Part shown: piece after piece, positions 55,660-64,000 of the stretch
Numbering within the stretch: the first letter of the stretch is position 1
Layout of the letters: every line of letters starts with the position of its first letter
Source: Lachnospiraceae bacterium
Lineage (GTDB): Bacteria; Bacillota; Clostridia; Lachnospirales; Lachnospiraceae
Assembly (NCBI GenBank): GCA_017483735.1
Contig: JAFUVF010000047.1
Location: 1-64,000, forward strand
Length of the DNA: 64,000 bases
Direction: 5' to 3'
Notes under the pieces: model-generated
The model's input: the letters and a program-made list of their open reading frames with translations, nothing else
Told to the model about the DNA's origin: nothing
The model's database searches: none
Made by a program: the position numbers and the translations under genes

Positions 55660-57537
55660 ATGTTAAACATTGAAATCCAGTGCGGTTCTATTGTACTCGT
55701 AGTGCTGGTAATGTATCTCTCCTTCAGGGAGAAGCGTATAAATCTTTTGAGCAGAAGGTTGTTCTTTTATACCCTGATTTCCACGCTCATAAGCCTCATT
55801 GCGGATATTTTTTCTATCTTTTGCATTGTGTATGCCGAAAATCTGCCTGCCTTTCTTACCATTGCGGCGTGCAAATTCTATCTTCTGACCCTTATTACGG
55901 AAGGATATTTCGGGCTTTTGTACGCAGGCACGGATTTCTTTGAGGGCTCTGCATTTTTAAAATTCAGAAATATCTTCGGCGCTATTCTGGGTATCGGCTG
56001 CATTTTGATAATTGTTCTACCCTTAGGGTATTATTTTGACGATAAATGCGTATATTCCTATGGGGAAGCGGCATACGCCACATATTTGATAGTTGCGGTT
56101 TTCCTTATTTCCACCTTTATCACGGGAGTTATACTCGGCAAAAAGACAAACCCAATAAGAAGACGTGCAATCCTTCTGTGGATGCTCTTTTGGATAATTG
56201 CCGCCACCATCCAGATATCCAATCCGGAATATCTTTTGGGAGGCTTTGCCTCTGCGCTCGGAATGATATTACTCTACGCAGAGCTTGAAAATCCCAAGGA
56301 GGGAATGGACAGGGTAACAGGGCTCTATTCCACCAATACATTAAGGGAGCTTATGGAGGATTATTTTGAGAGGGGCAAAAGCTTTGCCGGAATGAATATA
56401 GTCATAAATATTCCTAACAAGGAAGTGACCACGGAAAGAAGCGTGCTCATCGCAATGTCAAAATACCTGCGGGTATTTAAGAAGGCATACCTTTTCAGAA
56501 ATGTGGGGCAGGAATTGGTAATGATATTTAATTCCGCCGCAGAGATGTATGCCGCATACGACAGAATCCGCTATGATATGGAGGACAACAAAATATTCGG
56601 GGACATGGAAAATAATATGAAGCCCGTGCTTAAATTCTATCTTATGCCCTCCAGCAATGTTGCGCAGAGTTCGGATGATGTGCTTTTGTTCCATTCATAT
56701 TTTGCGGAGGATCTAACGGATAAGGACTGTGTTGTGGTGGATGCAAGCGCAGTGACCAGAATAAGTGATTTCAGAAGGGTCAAAGCAGTAATAGCGGAGG
56801 CGCTTTCAAAGAACCGTTTGGAGGTATTCTATCAGCCCATTTATTCCACGGAGGAGAAGAAATTCGTTTCCGCCGAGGCTCTTGCAAGGATCAGGGACGA
56901 GGAGGAAAAGATTGTTATGCCCGGCATATTCATACCTGTTGCGGAGGAGACGGGCATGATAGTGCAGGTGGGAGAGGAGGTATTCCGTCAGGTATGCCGC
57001 TTCATAAGGGAGTACGATATAAGGAAGCTGGGGCTTGAATATATAGAGATAAATCTCTCCGTGGCACAGTGCGAGAAGGAAAAGCTTGCGGAAGAATATA
57101 TGGAAATCATAAATGAGTACGGTGTAGACCCCTCCATGATAAATCTGGAGATTACGGAGACCGGCTCCATAAGCGCAAAGAGTACCCTTATGAGAAATAT
57201 GGACAGGCTGAGAAATGAGGGAGTGTCCTTCTCTTTGGATGATTTCGGAACAGGGCGTTCAAATCTCGATTATTTCGTGAATATGCCTGTAGATATAATC
57301 AAATTCGACAGGGAGTTCACAAGCTCATATTTTAAGAATGGCAAGGCAAGACAGGTAATGGCTTCCGTCATTCAAATGATTAAAAATATGGGGCTTAAGA
57401 TAGTCACGGAGGGAATCGAGACCAAGGAACAGCTGGATGATATGGCGCTTTTGGGCGTTGACTATATTCAGGGCTTTTATTTTTCAAAGCCTCTGCCCCA
57501 GGGAGAGTTTTTGGAGTATATAAGAAAAAATCTTTGA
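55660..57537 (+). CDS. EAL-domain cyclic-di-GMP phosphodiesterase with degenerate GGDEF
   Basis: About six to seven membrane helices (residues 8-210) are followed by a GGDEF-like region in which GGDEF is replaced by VGQEL, so cyclase activity is unlikely. The C-terminal EAL domain is complete: SAEALARI, INLSVAQ, LEITETGS, LDDFGTGRSN, KFDREF and EGIETKEQ. It should degrade cyclic-di-GMP in response to a membrane signal. It stands 21 bases after degV. Confidence 0.92.
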   Translation: MLNIEIQCGSIVLVVLVMYLSFREKRINLLSRRLFFYTLISTLISLIADIFSIFCIVYAENLPAFLTIAACKFYLLTLITEGYFGLLYAGTDFFEGSAFLKFRNIFGAILGIGCILIIVLPLGYYFDDKCVYSYGEAAYATYLIVAVFLISTFITGVILGKKTNPIRRRAILLWMLFWIIAATIQISNPEYLLGGFASALGMILLYAELENPKEGMDRVTGLYSTNTLRELMEDYFERGKSFAGMNIVINIPNKEVTTERSVLIAMSKYLRVFKKAYLFRNVGQELVMIFNSAAEMYAAYDRIRYDMEDNKIFGDMENNMKPVLKFYLMPSSNVAQSSDDVLLFHSYFAEDLTDKDCVVVDASAVTRISDFRRVKAVIAEALSKNRLEVFYQPIYSTEEKKFVSAEALARIRDEEEKIVMPGIFIPVAEETGMIVQVGEEVFRQVCRFIREYDIRKLGLEYIEINLSVAQCEKEKLAEEYMEIINEYGVDPSMINLEITETGSISAKSTLMRNMDRLRNEGVSFSLDDFGTGRSNLDYFVNMPVDIIKFDREFTSSYFKNGKARQVMASVIQMIKNMGLKIVTEGIETKEQLDDMALLGVDYIQGFYFSKPLPQGEFLEYIRKNL

Positions 57538-57606
57538 GATAATCAATTTTTTCAATATTTTTCAATATTTTGTATTTTTTCTCTTTCATTTCCACAAAAT
57601 ATATGT

Positions 57607-57612
57607 TATACT
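57607..57612 (+). promoter_or_regulatory. Extended -10 promoter of the topoisomerase genes
   Basis: TG-T-TATACT (TG at 57604-57605) is a good extended -10. The -35 region (57584-57589, TTTCAT) is weak. Transcription is expected near 57619, just before the palindrome. Confidence 0.6.
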
Positions 57613-57621
57613 CATAAAGTA

Positions 57622-57639
57622 TGCAAACAGATGTTTGCA
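57622..57639. promoter_or_regulatory. 18-base palindrome upstream of the type IIA topoisomerase genes
   Basis: TGCAAACA-GA-TGTTTGCA is a perfect inverted repeat located at the start of the transcript and 4 bases before the AGGAG ribosome site. It may be a repressor operator or an RNA hairpin controlling translation. It loosely resembles a Gram-positive LexA box, but with CAAAC/GTTTG instead of CGAAC/GTTCG. Confidence 0.55.
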
Positions 57640-57654
57640 CTTTAGGAGATTATA

Positions 57655-59580
57655 ATGGGAAATTCGGAAGACAATTACGGCGCTGGCAATATCACTGTTC
57701 TCGAGGGGCTCGAGGCGGTGCGTGTGCGCCCCGGAATGTATATCGGCTCCGTTTCCACAAAGGGGCTTAATCATCTTATATATGAGATTGTCGACAACTC
57801 CGTGGACGAGCATCTTGCGGGGTACTGCGACAGGATTACTGTTACTCTCGAGGCGGACGGTTCCTGCACGGTGGAGGACAATGGGAGAGGAATCCCGGTG
57901 GATATGCACGAAAAGGGAATATCCGCAGAAAGACTTGTCTTTACCACATTACATGCGGGGGGCAAATTTGACAATTCCGCATACAAGACATCGGGAGGTC
58001 TGCACGGTGTGGGCTCCTCGGTTGTAAACGCTTTGTCAACCAGGCTTTCCGTACAGGTCAAAAAGGACGGGCAGATTTATGAGGATTCGTACGAGAGGGG
58101 AGAACCCACCACCGCACTCATAAAGGGACTTTTACCCGTTACTGGCAAGACTAAGGAGCACGGCACGAAAATCAATTTCCTGCCGGATGACACCATATTT
58201 GACAAGACACGTTTCAAGGAAGATGACGTAAAGAGCCGTCTCCATGAGACTGCTTACTTAAATCCTAAGCTTACTATAATTTTCAGGGATTTAAGAGGGG
58301 ATGAGCCGGAGGAGGAAATCTTTAACGAGCCCGAGGGTATAAGCGGCTTTGTCAAGGATATGAACAAGGGCAAGGAAGAGCTCTTTGATGTCATATACCT
58401 AAAGGGAGAATCGGAGGGCATAGAGGTAGAATTTGCAATCCAGTATATAAACGAATTTCAGGAGAATGTACTGGGCTTTTGTAACAATATCTACAACTCC
58501 GAGGGCGGAACACATCTTACCGGCTTTAAGACCGTATTTACCACGGTTGTAAACAATTATGCCAGAGAGCTTAATATCCTTAAGGAGAAGGATTCGAACT
58601 TCACGGGCTCGGATGTGAGAAACGGAATGACTGCAGTTATATCCATCAAGCATCCCGACCCCAGATTCGAGGGACAGACCAAGACTAAGCTCGACAATCA
58701 GGATGCTGGCAAGGCTGTGGCAAAGGTCTGCGGGGATGAGCTTACAAGATTCCTTGACAGGAATTTGGATACCATAAAGGCGATAATAGGCTGTGCCGAA
58801 AAGTCCGCCAAAATCCGAAAGAGCGAGGAGAAGGCAAAGACCAATATGCTCTCAAAGCAGAAGTTTTCCTTCGATTCCAACGGAAAGCTTGCAAACTGCG
58901 AGAGCAGGGACGCATCAAAGTGCGAGATATTTATAGTGGAGGGAGACAGCGCCGGCGGCAGCGCAAAAATGGCGAGGAACCGTATGTATCAGGCAATCCT
59001 CCCCATAAGGGGTAAGATCCTGAATGTGGAGAAGGCAAGCATGGACAAGGTGCTTGCAAACGCCGAGATCAAGACCATGATCAACGCCTTTGGCTGCGGC
59101 TTCTCCGAGGGTTACGGGAACGATTTTGACATTACTAAGCTTCGCTATGACAAGATAATAATAATGGCGGATGCGGATGTGGATGGAGCGCATATATCCA
59201 ACCTTCTGCTTACCCTTTTCTACCGCTTTATGCCGGAGCTCATATATGAGGGGCATATCTACATCGCAATGCCTCCCTTATACAAGGCAATGCCCGGCAA
59301 GGGAAAGGAAGAATATCTCTATGACGACAAGGCGCTTGAAAAATACAGGGCAAGCCACAAGGGAAGCTTCAAATTGCAGCGCTACAAGGGACTTGGAGAG
59401 ATGGATGCGGAGCAGCTCTGGGAGACCACCCTTGACCCCGAGAGGCGCATGATGAAGCAGGTGGGGATTGAGGATGCGAGAATGGCTTCCGAGACCACGG
59501 ATTTGCTTATGGGAACGGATGTTGCGCCCAGAAAAGCATATATTTATAAGCACGCAAATGATGCGGTGCTTGATATTTGA
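57655..59580 (+). CDS. gyrB: Type IIA DNA topoisomerase subunit B (GyrB/ParE family)
   Basis: The 641-residue ATPase subunit has the GHKL pattern (LEGLEAVRVRPGMYIGS, YEIVDNSVDEH, EDNGRGIPVD), a transducer domain, and TOPRIM (EGDSAGGSAKMARNR, PIRGKILNVEKA, MADADVDGAHI). It lacks the large insertion of Proteobacterial GyrB, as is usual in Firmicutes. The symbol gyrB is conventional; whether this pair is gyrase or topoisomerase IV is discussed in the findings. The A subunit follows after 16 bases. Confidence 0.92.
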   Translation: MGNSEDNYGAGNITVLEGLEAVRVRPGMYIGSVSTKGLNHLIYEIVDNSVDEHLAGYCDRITVTLEADGSCTVEDNGRGIPVDMHEKGISAERLVFTTLHAGGKFDNSAYKTSGGLHGVGSSVVNALSTRLSVQVKKDGQIYEDSYERGEPTTALIKGLLPVTGKTKEHGTKINFLPDDTIFDKTRFKEDDVKSRLHETAYLNPKLTIIFRDLRGDEPEEEIFNEPEGISGFVKDMNKGKEELFDVIYLKGESEGIEVEFAIQYINEFQENVLGFCNNIYNSEGGTHLTGFKTVFTTVVNNYARELNILKEKDSNFTGSDVRNGMTAVISIKHPDPRFEGQTKTKLDNQDAGKAVAKVCGDELTRFLDRNLDTIKAIIGCAEKSAKIRKSEEKAKTNMLSKQKFSFDSNGKLANCESRDASKCEIFIVEGDSAGGSAKMARNRMYQAILPIRGKILNVEKASMDKVLANAEIKTMINAFGCGFSEGYGNDFDITKLRYDKIIIMADADVDGAHISNLLLTLFYRFMPELIYEGHIYIAMPPLYKAMPGKGKEEYLYDDKALEKYRASHKGSFKLQRYKGLGEMDAEQLWETTLDPERRMMKQVGIEDARMASETTDLLMGTDVAPRKAYIYKHANDAVLDI

Positions 59581-59596
59581 TACAACGGATTAAAAA

Positions 59597-61837
59597 ATGG
59601 AAGATAAGAGCAGGATAATACAAACAGAATACTCCGAGGAGATGAAGCGCTCCTTCATAGACTATTCCATGAGCGTCATAACGGCAAGAGCCCTGCCCGA
59701 TGTGCGGGACGGCTTAAAGCCCGTGCAGAGGAGAGTTCTCTACGATATGTACGAATTAGGGGTAAGGTATGACCAGCCCCACAGGAAGAGCGCAAGAATC
59801 GTGGGCGACACCATGGGTAAATATCATCCCCACGGAGACAGCTCCATCTATGATGCCCTTGTGGTAATGAGTCAGGACTTTAAGAAGGGGCTTCCGCTTA
59901 TAGACGGTCACGGAAACTTCGGAAACATCGAGGGAGACGGCGCCGCAGCAATGCGTTACACGGAGGCAAGGCTTTTTAAGGTGACACAGGACGCCTTTCT
60001 TTCGGATCTTGACAAGGATGTGGTGGATTTCGGACCGAATTTTGATGAGACGGAAAAAGAACCCCTGGTGCTTCCCGTAAGATTCTCCAATTTCCTCGTA
60101 AACGGCTCTGAGGGTATCGCTGTAGGTATGGCCACAAGCACCCCTCCTCACAATCTTTCGGAGGTCATAGATGCCACAAAGGCATATATGCAGAACGAGG
60201 AAATAAGCACAAAAGAGCTTATGAAGTATGTAAAGGGGCCTGATTTTCCCACGGGAGGCATTGTCATAAACAAGGACGAGCTTCTTGAAATATACGAGAG
60301 CGGCACCGGCAAGATAAAGATAAGGGGCAAGGTGGAGGTTGAGGAATTAAAGGGAGGCCGCACGAATGTGGTCATCACGGAGATCCCCTACCCCATGATA
60401 GGCATGAATATATCCAAATTCCTCACGGATGTGGCTGCGCTTTCCGAGAGCAAGAAGACGATGGATATTGTCGACATATCAAACCAATCCTCCAAGGAAG
60501 GCATAAGAATTGTAATTGAGCTTAAGAGGGATGCGGATGTAGATAATTTTATAAATCTGCTCTACAAAAAGACCCGTCTCGAGGATACCTTCGGCGTAAA
60601 TATGCTGGGTATCTACAAGGGGCGTCCCGAGACTATGGGGCTTAAAGCCCTCATAAAGGCGAATGTTGACTTTCAATATGAGCTTGCCACCAGAAAATAC
60701 AATAATCTTTTGGCAAAGGAAACCGAGAAAAAGGAGATTCAGGAGGGTCTTATAAAGGCATGCAATGTCATAGACCTTGTTATCGAGATATTGAGAGGCT
60801 CCAGAGACAGAGCCATGGCAAAGGCGTGCCTCGTCAACGGGGAAACCGCAGGAATCAAGTTTAAATCAAGGGAATCCTCCATAATGGCTTCGGAGCTTCG
60901 CTTCACGGAAAAGCAGGCAAATGCGATTTTGGAAATGCGCCTGTATAAGCTCATCGGACTCGAGCTTGACGCTCTGATTAAGGAGCATGAGGAAACCATG
61001 GCGAATATCTACCGCTATGAGGATATTCTTGACCGCAAGGAATCCATGGTTCAGGTCATTATAAACGATCTGGATACCTACAAAAAGGAATTCGGAAGAA
61101 AGCGCAGAACGCTTATAGAAAATGCCGAGGAAGCCGTATATAAGGAGAAGGAAATTGAGGAGACGGATGTAATCTTCCTTATGGATCGATTCGGCTATGC
61201 CAGGATAATAGACCTTCCCACCTACGAGAGGAACAAAGAGACCGCAGATGCGGAGAATAAATATATAGTAAGCTGCAAAAATACCGGAAGAGTCTGCATA
61301 TTTACGGATATCGGGCAGATGCACACAATAAAGGTAATGGATCTGCCCTTCGGCAAATTCAGGGATAAGGGCATTCCCATAGATAATATCAGCAATTTCT
61401 CCACCGACAGGGAGCAGATTGTATTTGTCGCATCCAGGACGGAGTTGAACCTTAACCGTTTTGTCTTTGTGACGGCAAAGGCAATGTGCAAGATAGTGAG
61501 CGGAGGGGAGTTCGATGTCACGAAGAAGACCATTGCCTCCACAAAGCTTAATGCGGGGGACAGGCTTGTAAGCATAAGCCCCATAACCGAAAGGAATAAT
61601 ATCATATTGCAGAGTAAGGACGGAATGTTTATCCGATTCCTGATTGACGAGATATCCGAGATGAAAAAGACCTCTGTGGGCGTAAGGGGAATGAAGCTTG
61701 CGGATAAGGATGAGGTTGAAAATGTATACTTTACAACGGATGCGGATATATCAACCATAGAGTACAAGGGCAGCACCGTGATGTTGAATATGGTGAAGCA
61801 GACAAAGAGAGACGGTAAAGGACACAGTCTAAAATAA
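59597..61837 (+). CDS. gyrA: Type IIA DNA topoisomerase subunit A (GyrA/ParC family)
   Basis: The 746-residue subunit cuts and rejoins DNA. Catalytic Tyr121 lies in AAMRYTEARL. The quinolone region HPHGDSSIYD keeps Ser82 and Asp86, the drug-sensitive form. The C-terminal beta-pinwheel is short (about 240 residues), and no canonical GyrA box (QRRGGKG-like) is visible in its first blade. GyrA normally needs that box to supercoil DNA. The name is therefore provisional and topoisomerase IV-like activity is possible. Confidence 0.9.
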   Translation: MEDKSRIIQTEYSEEMKRSFIDYSMSVITARALPDVRDGLKPVQRRVLYDMYELGVRYDQPHRKSARIVGDTMGKYHPHGDSSIYDALVVMSQDFKKGLPLIDGHGNFGNIEGDGAAAMRYTEARLFKVTQDAFLSDLDKDVVDFGPNFDETEKEPLVLPVRFSNFLVNGSEGIAVGMATSTPPHNLSEVIDATKAYMQNEEISTKELMKYVKGPDFPTGGIVINKDELLEIYESGTGKIKIRGKVEVEELKGGRTNVVITEIPYPMIGMNISKFLTDVAALSESKKTMDIVDISNQSSKEGIRIVIELKRDADVDNFINLLYKKTRLEDTFGVNMLGIYKGRPETMGLKALIKANVDFQYELATRKYNNLLAKETEKKEIQEGLIKACNVIDLVIEILRGSRDRAMAKACLVNGETAGIKFKSRESSIMASELRFTEKQANAILEMRLYKLIGLELDALIKEHEETMANIYRYEDILDRKESMVQVIINDLDTYKKEFGRKRRTLIENAEEAVYKEKEIEETDVIFLMDRFGYARIIDLPTYERNKETADAENKYIVSCKNTGRVCIFTDIGQMHTIKVMDLPFGKFRDKGIPIDNISNFSTDREQIVFVASRTELNLNRFVFVTAKAMCKIVSGGEFDVTKKTIASTKLNAGDRLVSISPITERNNIILQSKDGMFIRFLIDEISEMKKTSVGVRGMKLADKDEVENVYFTTDADISTIEYKGSTVMLNMVKQTKRDGKGHSLK

Positions 61838-61877
61838 TCTAATCCCTCGAAGCATAGGCTTCTTCGGGAAGATTATT
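61833..61877 (+). terminator. Hairpin terminator after the topoisomerase operon
   Basis: AATAATCT (61833-61840) pairs with AGATTATT (61870-61877); CCC/GGG and GAAGC-ATAG-GCTTC form the inner stem. The A-rich left side and TTTAA tail suggest termination, although the T-run is short. Confidence 0.65.
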
Positions 61878-61938
61878 TAAGACCGTCGATTAAGATAAAA
61901 GGGCTGCAAAGTCAGAGAGGGATTCAGGTTATTGAATT

Positions 61939-62487
61939 ATGAGGGTTATCGCAGGTTCGGCACGCAGCATGCCCCTTAAATGTCCCGAGGGGACGGATAC
62001 AAGACCAACCACGGACAGAATAAAGGAAACTCTGTTCAATATATTGCAGGGGGATATTCCCGACTGTGTTTTTGCCGATTTCTTTGCCGGAAGCGGCGGA
62101 ATTGGAATAGAGGCTCTGTCAAGAGGCGCAAGGAAGGCGTATTTTATCGAAAATGCTGCTGAGGCGGTTTCCTGCATTGAGCACAATATTAAGTTTACTA
62201 AAACCGACGAACGTGCTATATTATTAAAGAAAGATTTTTTGAGCGCCTTAAACGATATATACGAAAAGGAGCTGGATATAATATTTATTGACCCGCCCTA
62301 CAAAAGCGGTTATGACAAAAGGCTTCTTTCGGTGCTCCCAAGGATGAAGTATGTGACGGAGAATACCGTAATAATCGTGGAGGCGGAGCTAAAAGCCGAT
62401 TTTTCCTATGTTGGGGAATTGGGCTTAAAAATTGACAGGGAAAAGAAATACAAGACCAACAAGCATGTGTTTATTTCCCTTTTATGA
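61939..62487 (+). CDS. rsmD: 16S rRNA (guanine-N2-966) methyltransferase
   Basis: The 182-residue methyltransferase begins [16 protein letters not shown], then [15 protein letters not shown], motif [21 protein letters not shown] (cited as [15 protein letters not shown]) and catalytic motif [12 protein letters not shown]. It modifies G966 in the small ribosomal subunit. The stop overlaps the region before coaD, the usual neighbour. Confidence 0.95.
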   Translation: MRVIAGSARSMPLKCPEGTDTRPTTDRIKETLFNILQGDIPDCVFADFFAGSGGIGIEALSRGARKAYFIENAAEAVSCIEHNIKFTKTDERAILLKKDFLSALNDIYEKELDIIFIDPPYKSGYDKRLLSVLPRMKYVTENTVIIVEAELKADFSYVGELGLKIDREKKYKTNKHVFISLL

Positions 62488-62498
62488 ACGGAGAAGCA

Positions 62499-63014
62499 AT
62501 GAAAAGAGCTATTTATCCCGGGTCCTTTGACCCCATGACCTACGGACATTTAGATGTCATTAAGAGAGCCTCGGAAATGTTTGATGTTCTCATAGTGGGT
62601 GTGCTCAATAATAATGTTAAATCTCCATTGTTTTCTGTCGAAGAACGTGTTAAGATACTAGAGGAAGCCACAAGGGACATCCCCAATATACAGGTATCGA
62701 GCTTTTCGGGGCTTACGATAGATTATGCGGCGGAGAATAATCTGCATATAGCGGTAAGAGGACTCCGTGCAGTTACGGACTTTGAATATGAGCTCCAGAT
62801 GGCGCAGACAAACAAGGAACTGTCAAAGGGGAAGCTGGATTCGGTTTTCCTTGCTACAAGTCTTGAATATGCTTATTTAAGCTCCTCCTCGGTAAAGGAG
62901 ATTGCAAGCTTTGGCGGGGATGTGTTCCAGACGGTGCCGGATTTTGTGGCGAGGCTTTTATACGAAAAATACGGATATGATTTTGACGAATTAAAGAAAA
63001 AATATTACGGATAA
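62499..63014 (+). CDS. coaD: Pantetheine-phosphate adenylyltransferase
   Basis: The 171-residue enzyme adenylates 4'-phosphopantetheine in coenzyme A synthesis. Signatures are [18 protein letters not shown] (HxGH-type TYGH), [14 protein letters not shown], and [14 protein letters not shown] 62499 lies 7 bases after GGAG and begins MKRAIYPG as in relatives; an ATG five codons earlier overlaps rsmD's stop. Confidence 0.96.
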   Translation: MKRAIYPGSFDPMTYGHLDVIKRASEMFDVLIVGVLNNNVKSPLFSVEERVKILEEATRDIPNIQVSSFSGLTIDYAAENNLHIAVRGLRAVTDFEYELQMAQTNKELSKGKLDSVFLATSLEYAYLSSSSVKEIASFGGDVFQTVPDFVARLLYEKYGYDFDELKKKYYG

Positions 63015-63031
63015 TTGTAGCAGGAGGAAGC

Positions 63032-63628
63032 ATGGTTAGCAGAATTGAACAGATTATCGATGAAATTGAGGATTATATCGATAATTGCAAGCCGAAATTA
63101 TTCACAAACGAAGAGATCATAGTTAATAAAGAAGAAATAGACGAGCTTTTGAGGGAGCTTCGAAACAATACCCCTGATGAGATAAAGCGCTGTCAGAAGA
63201 TTATCAGCCAGAAGGAGGCTATTTTAGAGGATGCCCGCTCAAAGGGACAGGATCTTATGAGCAAGGCGGAGAAAGCTGCTGCGGAATCCGTCAGCGAGCA
63301 CGAGATAATGCAACAGGCATATGCCAGTGCGGATGCCATTATAAAGGCGGCGCAGGCACAGGCGCAGGATACCGTAAACAATGCAATGTTAGAGGCAAAT
63401 GCGGTAAAGAACGCCGCATCCCAGTATATGGATGATGTTATGGGGTATCTCGACCAGATCATATCCTCGGCTACACAGACGGCAAATTCCAATTATGAGA
63501 GCCTCATCGGACAGCTTAATCACTACGGCGAGATTATCCGCAACGACAGAGCGCAGCTACACCCCGAGGAATATATAGCCGGCGATGATGCCGTTATTCC
63601 CAAAAATGAGGAGAGCGCAGCTTCATAG
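63032..63628 (+). CDS. Coiled-coil protein, DivIVA/ATPase-stalk-like
   Basis: The 198-residue protein is nearly all helical. Its middle (about 75-135) is rich in Ala, Gln and Glu with the KAAQAQAQDTVNNA pattern, resembling V-type ATPase H/E stalk subunits and DivIVA coiled coils. Such proteins follow coaD in many Lachnospiraceae and are annotated only as ATPase or hypothetical. Function unknown; a scaffolding role at the membrane is possible. A terminator follows. Confidence 0.78.
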   Translation: MVSRIEQIIDEIEDYIDNCKPKLFTNEEIIVNKEEIDELLRELRNNTPDEIKRCQKIISQKEAILEDARSKGQDLMSKAEKAAAESVSEHEIMQQAYASADAIIKAAQAQAQDTVNNAMLEANAVKNAASQYMDDVMGYLDQIISSATQTANSNYESLIGQLNHYGEIIRNDRAQLHPEEYIAGDDAVIPKNEESAAS

Positions 63629-63651
63629 GTATTTAATAAAGCCATTATTTG

Positions 63652-63682
63652 GCCGGTTTTCTGCGGAGAACCGGCTATTTTA
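63652..63682 (+). terminator. Rho-independent terminator after the coiled-coil gene
   Basis: GCCGGTTTTC (63652-63661) pairs with GAGAACCGGC (63666-63675) around the loop TGCG, allowing one G-T pair. The tail is TATTTTAATAA. Confidence 0.82.
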
Positions 63683-63689
63683 ATAAAAT

Positions 63690-64000
63690 ATGAAAACCTT
63701 CTTGTTTAATATTCGAAAACTTAATATATTTCTGTCGCTTATGCTGCTTTTATTATGGCTTGGAGCATTTAAGCTTGACGTATATGCGGCCCCGAGACTC
63801 ATAAACCCAAAGGGGGATGGCTTTGTCATTGTTATCGACCCGGGACATGGCGGGGACAATAATGGTACGGAAGGGCACTTAAACGGAAGCTATCTTGAAA
63901 AGCAGATGACCATGATCACGTCACAGGCTCTCTATGACGAGCTCTCAAAGTATGAGGGTGTTACTGTGTATATGACCAGAAATAATGATGCCTCGCTGTC
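63690..64000 (+). CDS. N-acetylmuramoyl-L-alanine amidase, N-terminal part (3' end outside window)
   Basis: The visible 103 codons start with a signal peptide (SLMLLLLWLGAFKLDVYA, likely cut after VYA) and an Amidase_3 beginning: VIVIDPGHGGDNNGTEG, where the His is a zinc ligand, then the Glu of LEKQMT and VYMTRNNDASL. The rest of the catalytic domain lies beyond the window. No ribosome site is evident directly before the ATG, as the region is AT-only (TAATAAAAT). It is the second amidase of this family in the window. Confidence 0.9.
   Translation, partial: MKTFLFNIRKLNIFLSLMLLLLWLGAFKLDVYAAPRLINPKGDGFVIVIDPGHGGDNNGTEGHLNGSYLEKQMTMITSQALYDELSKYEGVTVYMTRNNDASL

Noticed and set aside
57541..57580. 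Short tandem repeats of TTTTTCAATA after the EAL gene
   Set aside because: Only about two to three imperfect copies in an AT-rich promoter region; no hairpin or known function.

Overview
The window looks like a chromosomal segment of a Gram-positive, low-to-medium GC anaerobe of the Clostridia, most likely family Lachnospiraceae. Three things point there: the gene run rpmB - asp23 - fakA - recG ... rsmD - coaD, a DUF2953/GerW(YtfJ) sporulation-type pair, and many hybrid sensor kinases, cyclic-di-GMP proteins and AAA/PD-(D/E)XK proteins of a type common in that family. Species cannot be read from the sequence. No rRNA, tRNA, CRISPR array or prophage was seen, and no gap between genes exceeds about 215 bases.

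Layout. 1-4492: 3' end of topB, a hexapeptide-repeat protein, and a three-gene ABC importer of the TrpXYZ type with its own promoter. 4491-4654: a nested multi-hairpin intergenic element with 12-bp perfect terminal inverted repeats. 4653-8011: small membrane proteins (DUF2752, DUF4190, Tic20/DUF4870-like, and two zinc-ribbon proteins that face away from each other). Between the two zinc-ribbon genes lies an AT-rich island with a YafQ-type toxin-antitoxin pair and a resolvase remnant. The island is bounded by two inverted, resolvase-like sites and holds an outward-facing promoter, so it is a candidate invertible switch. 8072-11297: an AAA/PD-(D/E)XK protein overlapping a cell-wall amidase, then a lipoprotein. 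11494-20454: methionine and branched-chain amino acid synthesis (metH, ilvB, ilvN, a second ilvN, ilvC) with proB and two membrane-protein genes between. 20483-33321: an ABC exporter, a BMP-type binding protein overlapping a hybrid histidine kinase, leuCD, a MATE exporter, a second hybrid kinase and a response regulator.

33332-40638: ruvAB, then a small cluster (LCM-type methyltransferase, alpha/beta hydrolase, second methyltransferase) behind a promoter with a palindromic operator, then a single-chain MmeI-like restriction-modification enzyme. 40764-50146: zapA, a U32 peptidase-family gene, an FtsW/RodA - penicillin-binding-protein pair, NUDIX and HD-GYP genes, and a sporulation-related group (DUF2953, GerW) ending in a coiled-coil protein with a J-domain-like end. 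50203-64000: rpmB (minus), asp23, fakA, recG, degV, an EAL phosphodiesterase, a type IIA topoisomerase pair whose A subunit lacks a recognisable GyrA box, rsmD, coaD, a coiled-coil protein and the start of a second amidase.

How it fits together. Acetolactate synthase, ketol-acid reductoisomerase and isopropylmalate isomerase give much of the Val/Ile/Leu pathway. A large share of the rest serves envelope building (amidases, FtsW/PBP, ZapA) and signalling (two hybrid kinases, HD-GYP, EAL). The most unusual items are the candidate invertible promoter segment (6519-7500), the structured element (4491-4654), the binding-protein/kinase overlap (22309-26194) and the topoisomerase A subunit without a GyrA box.
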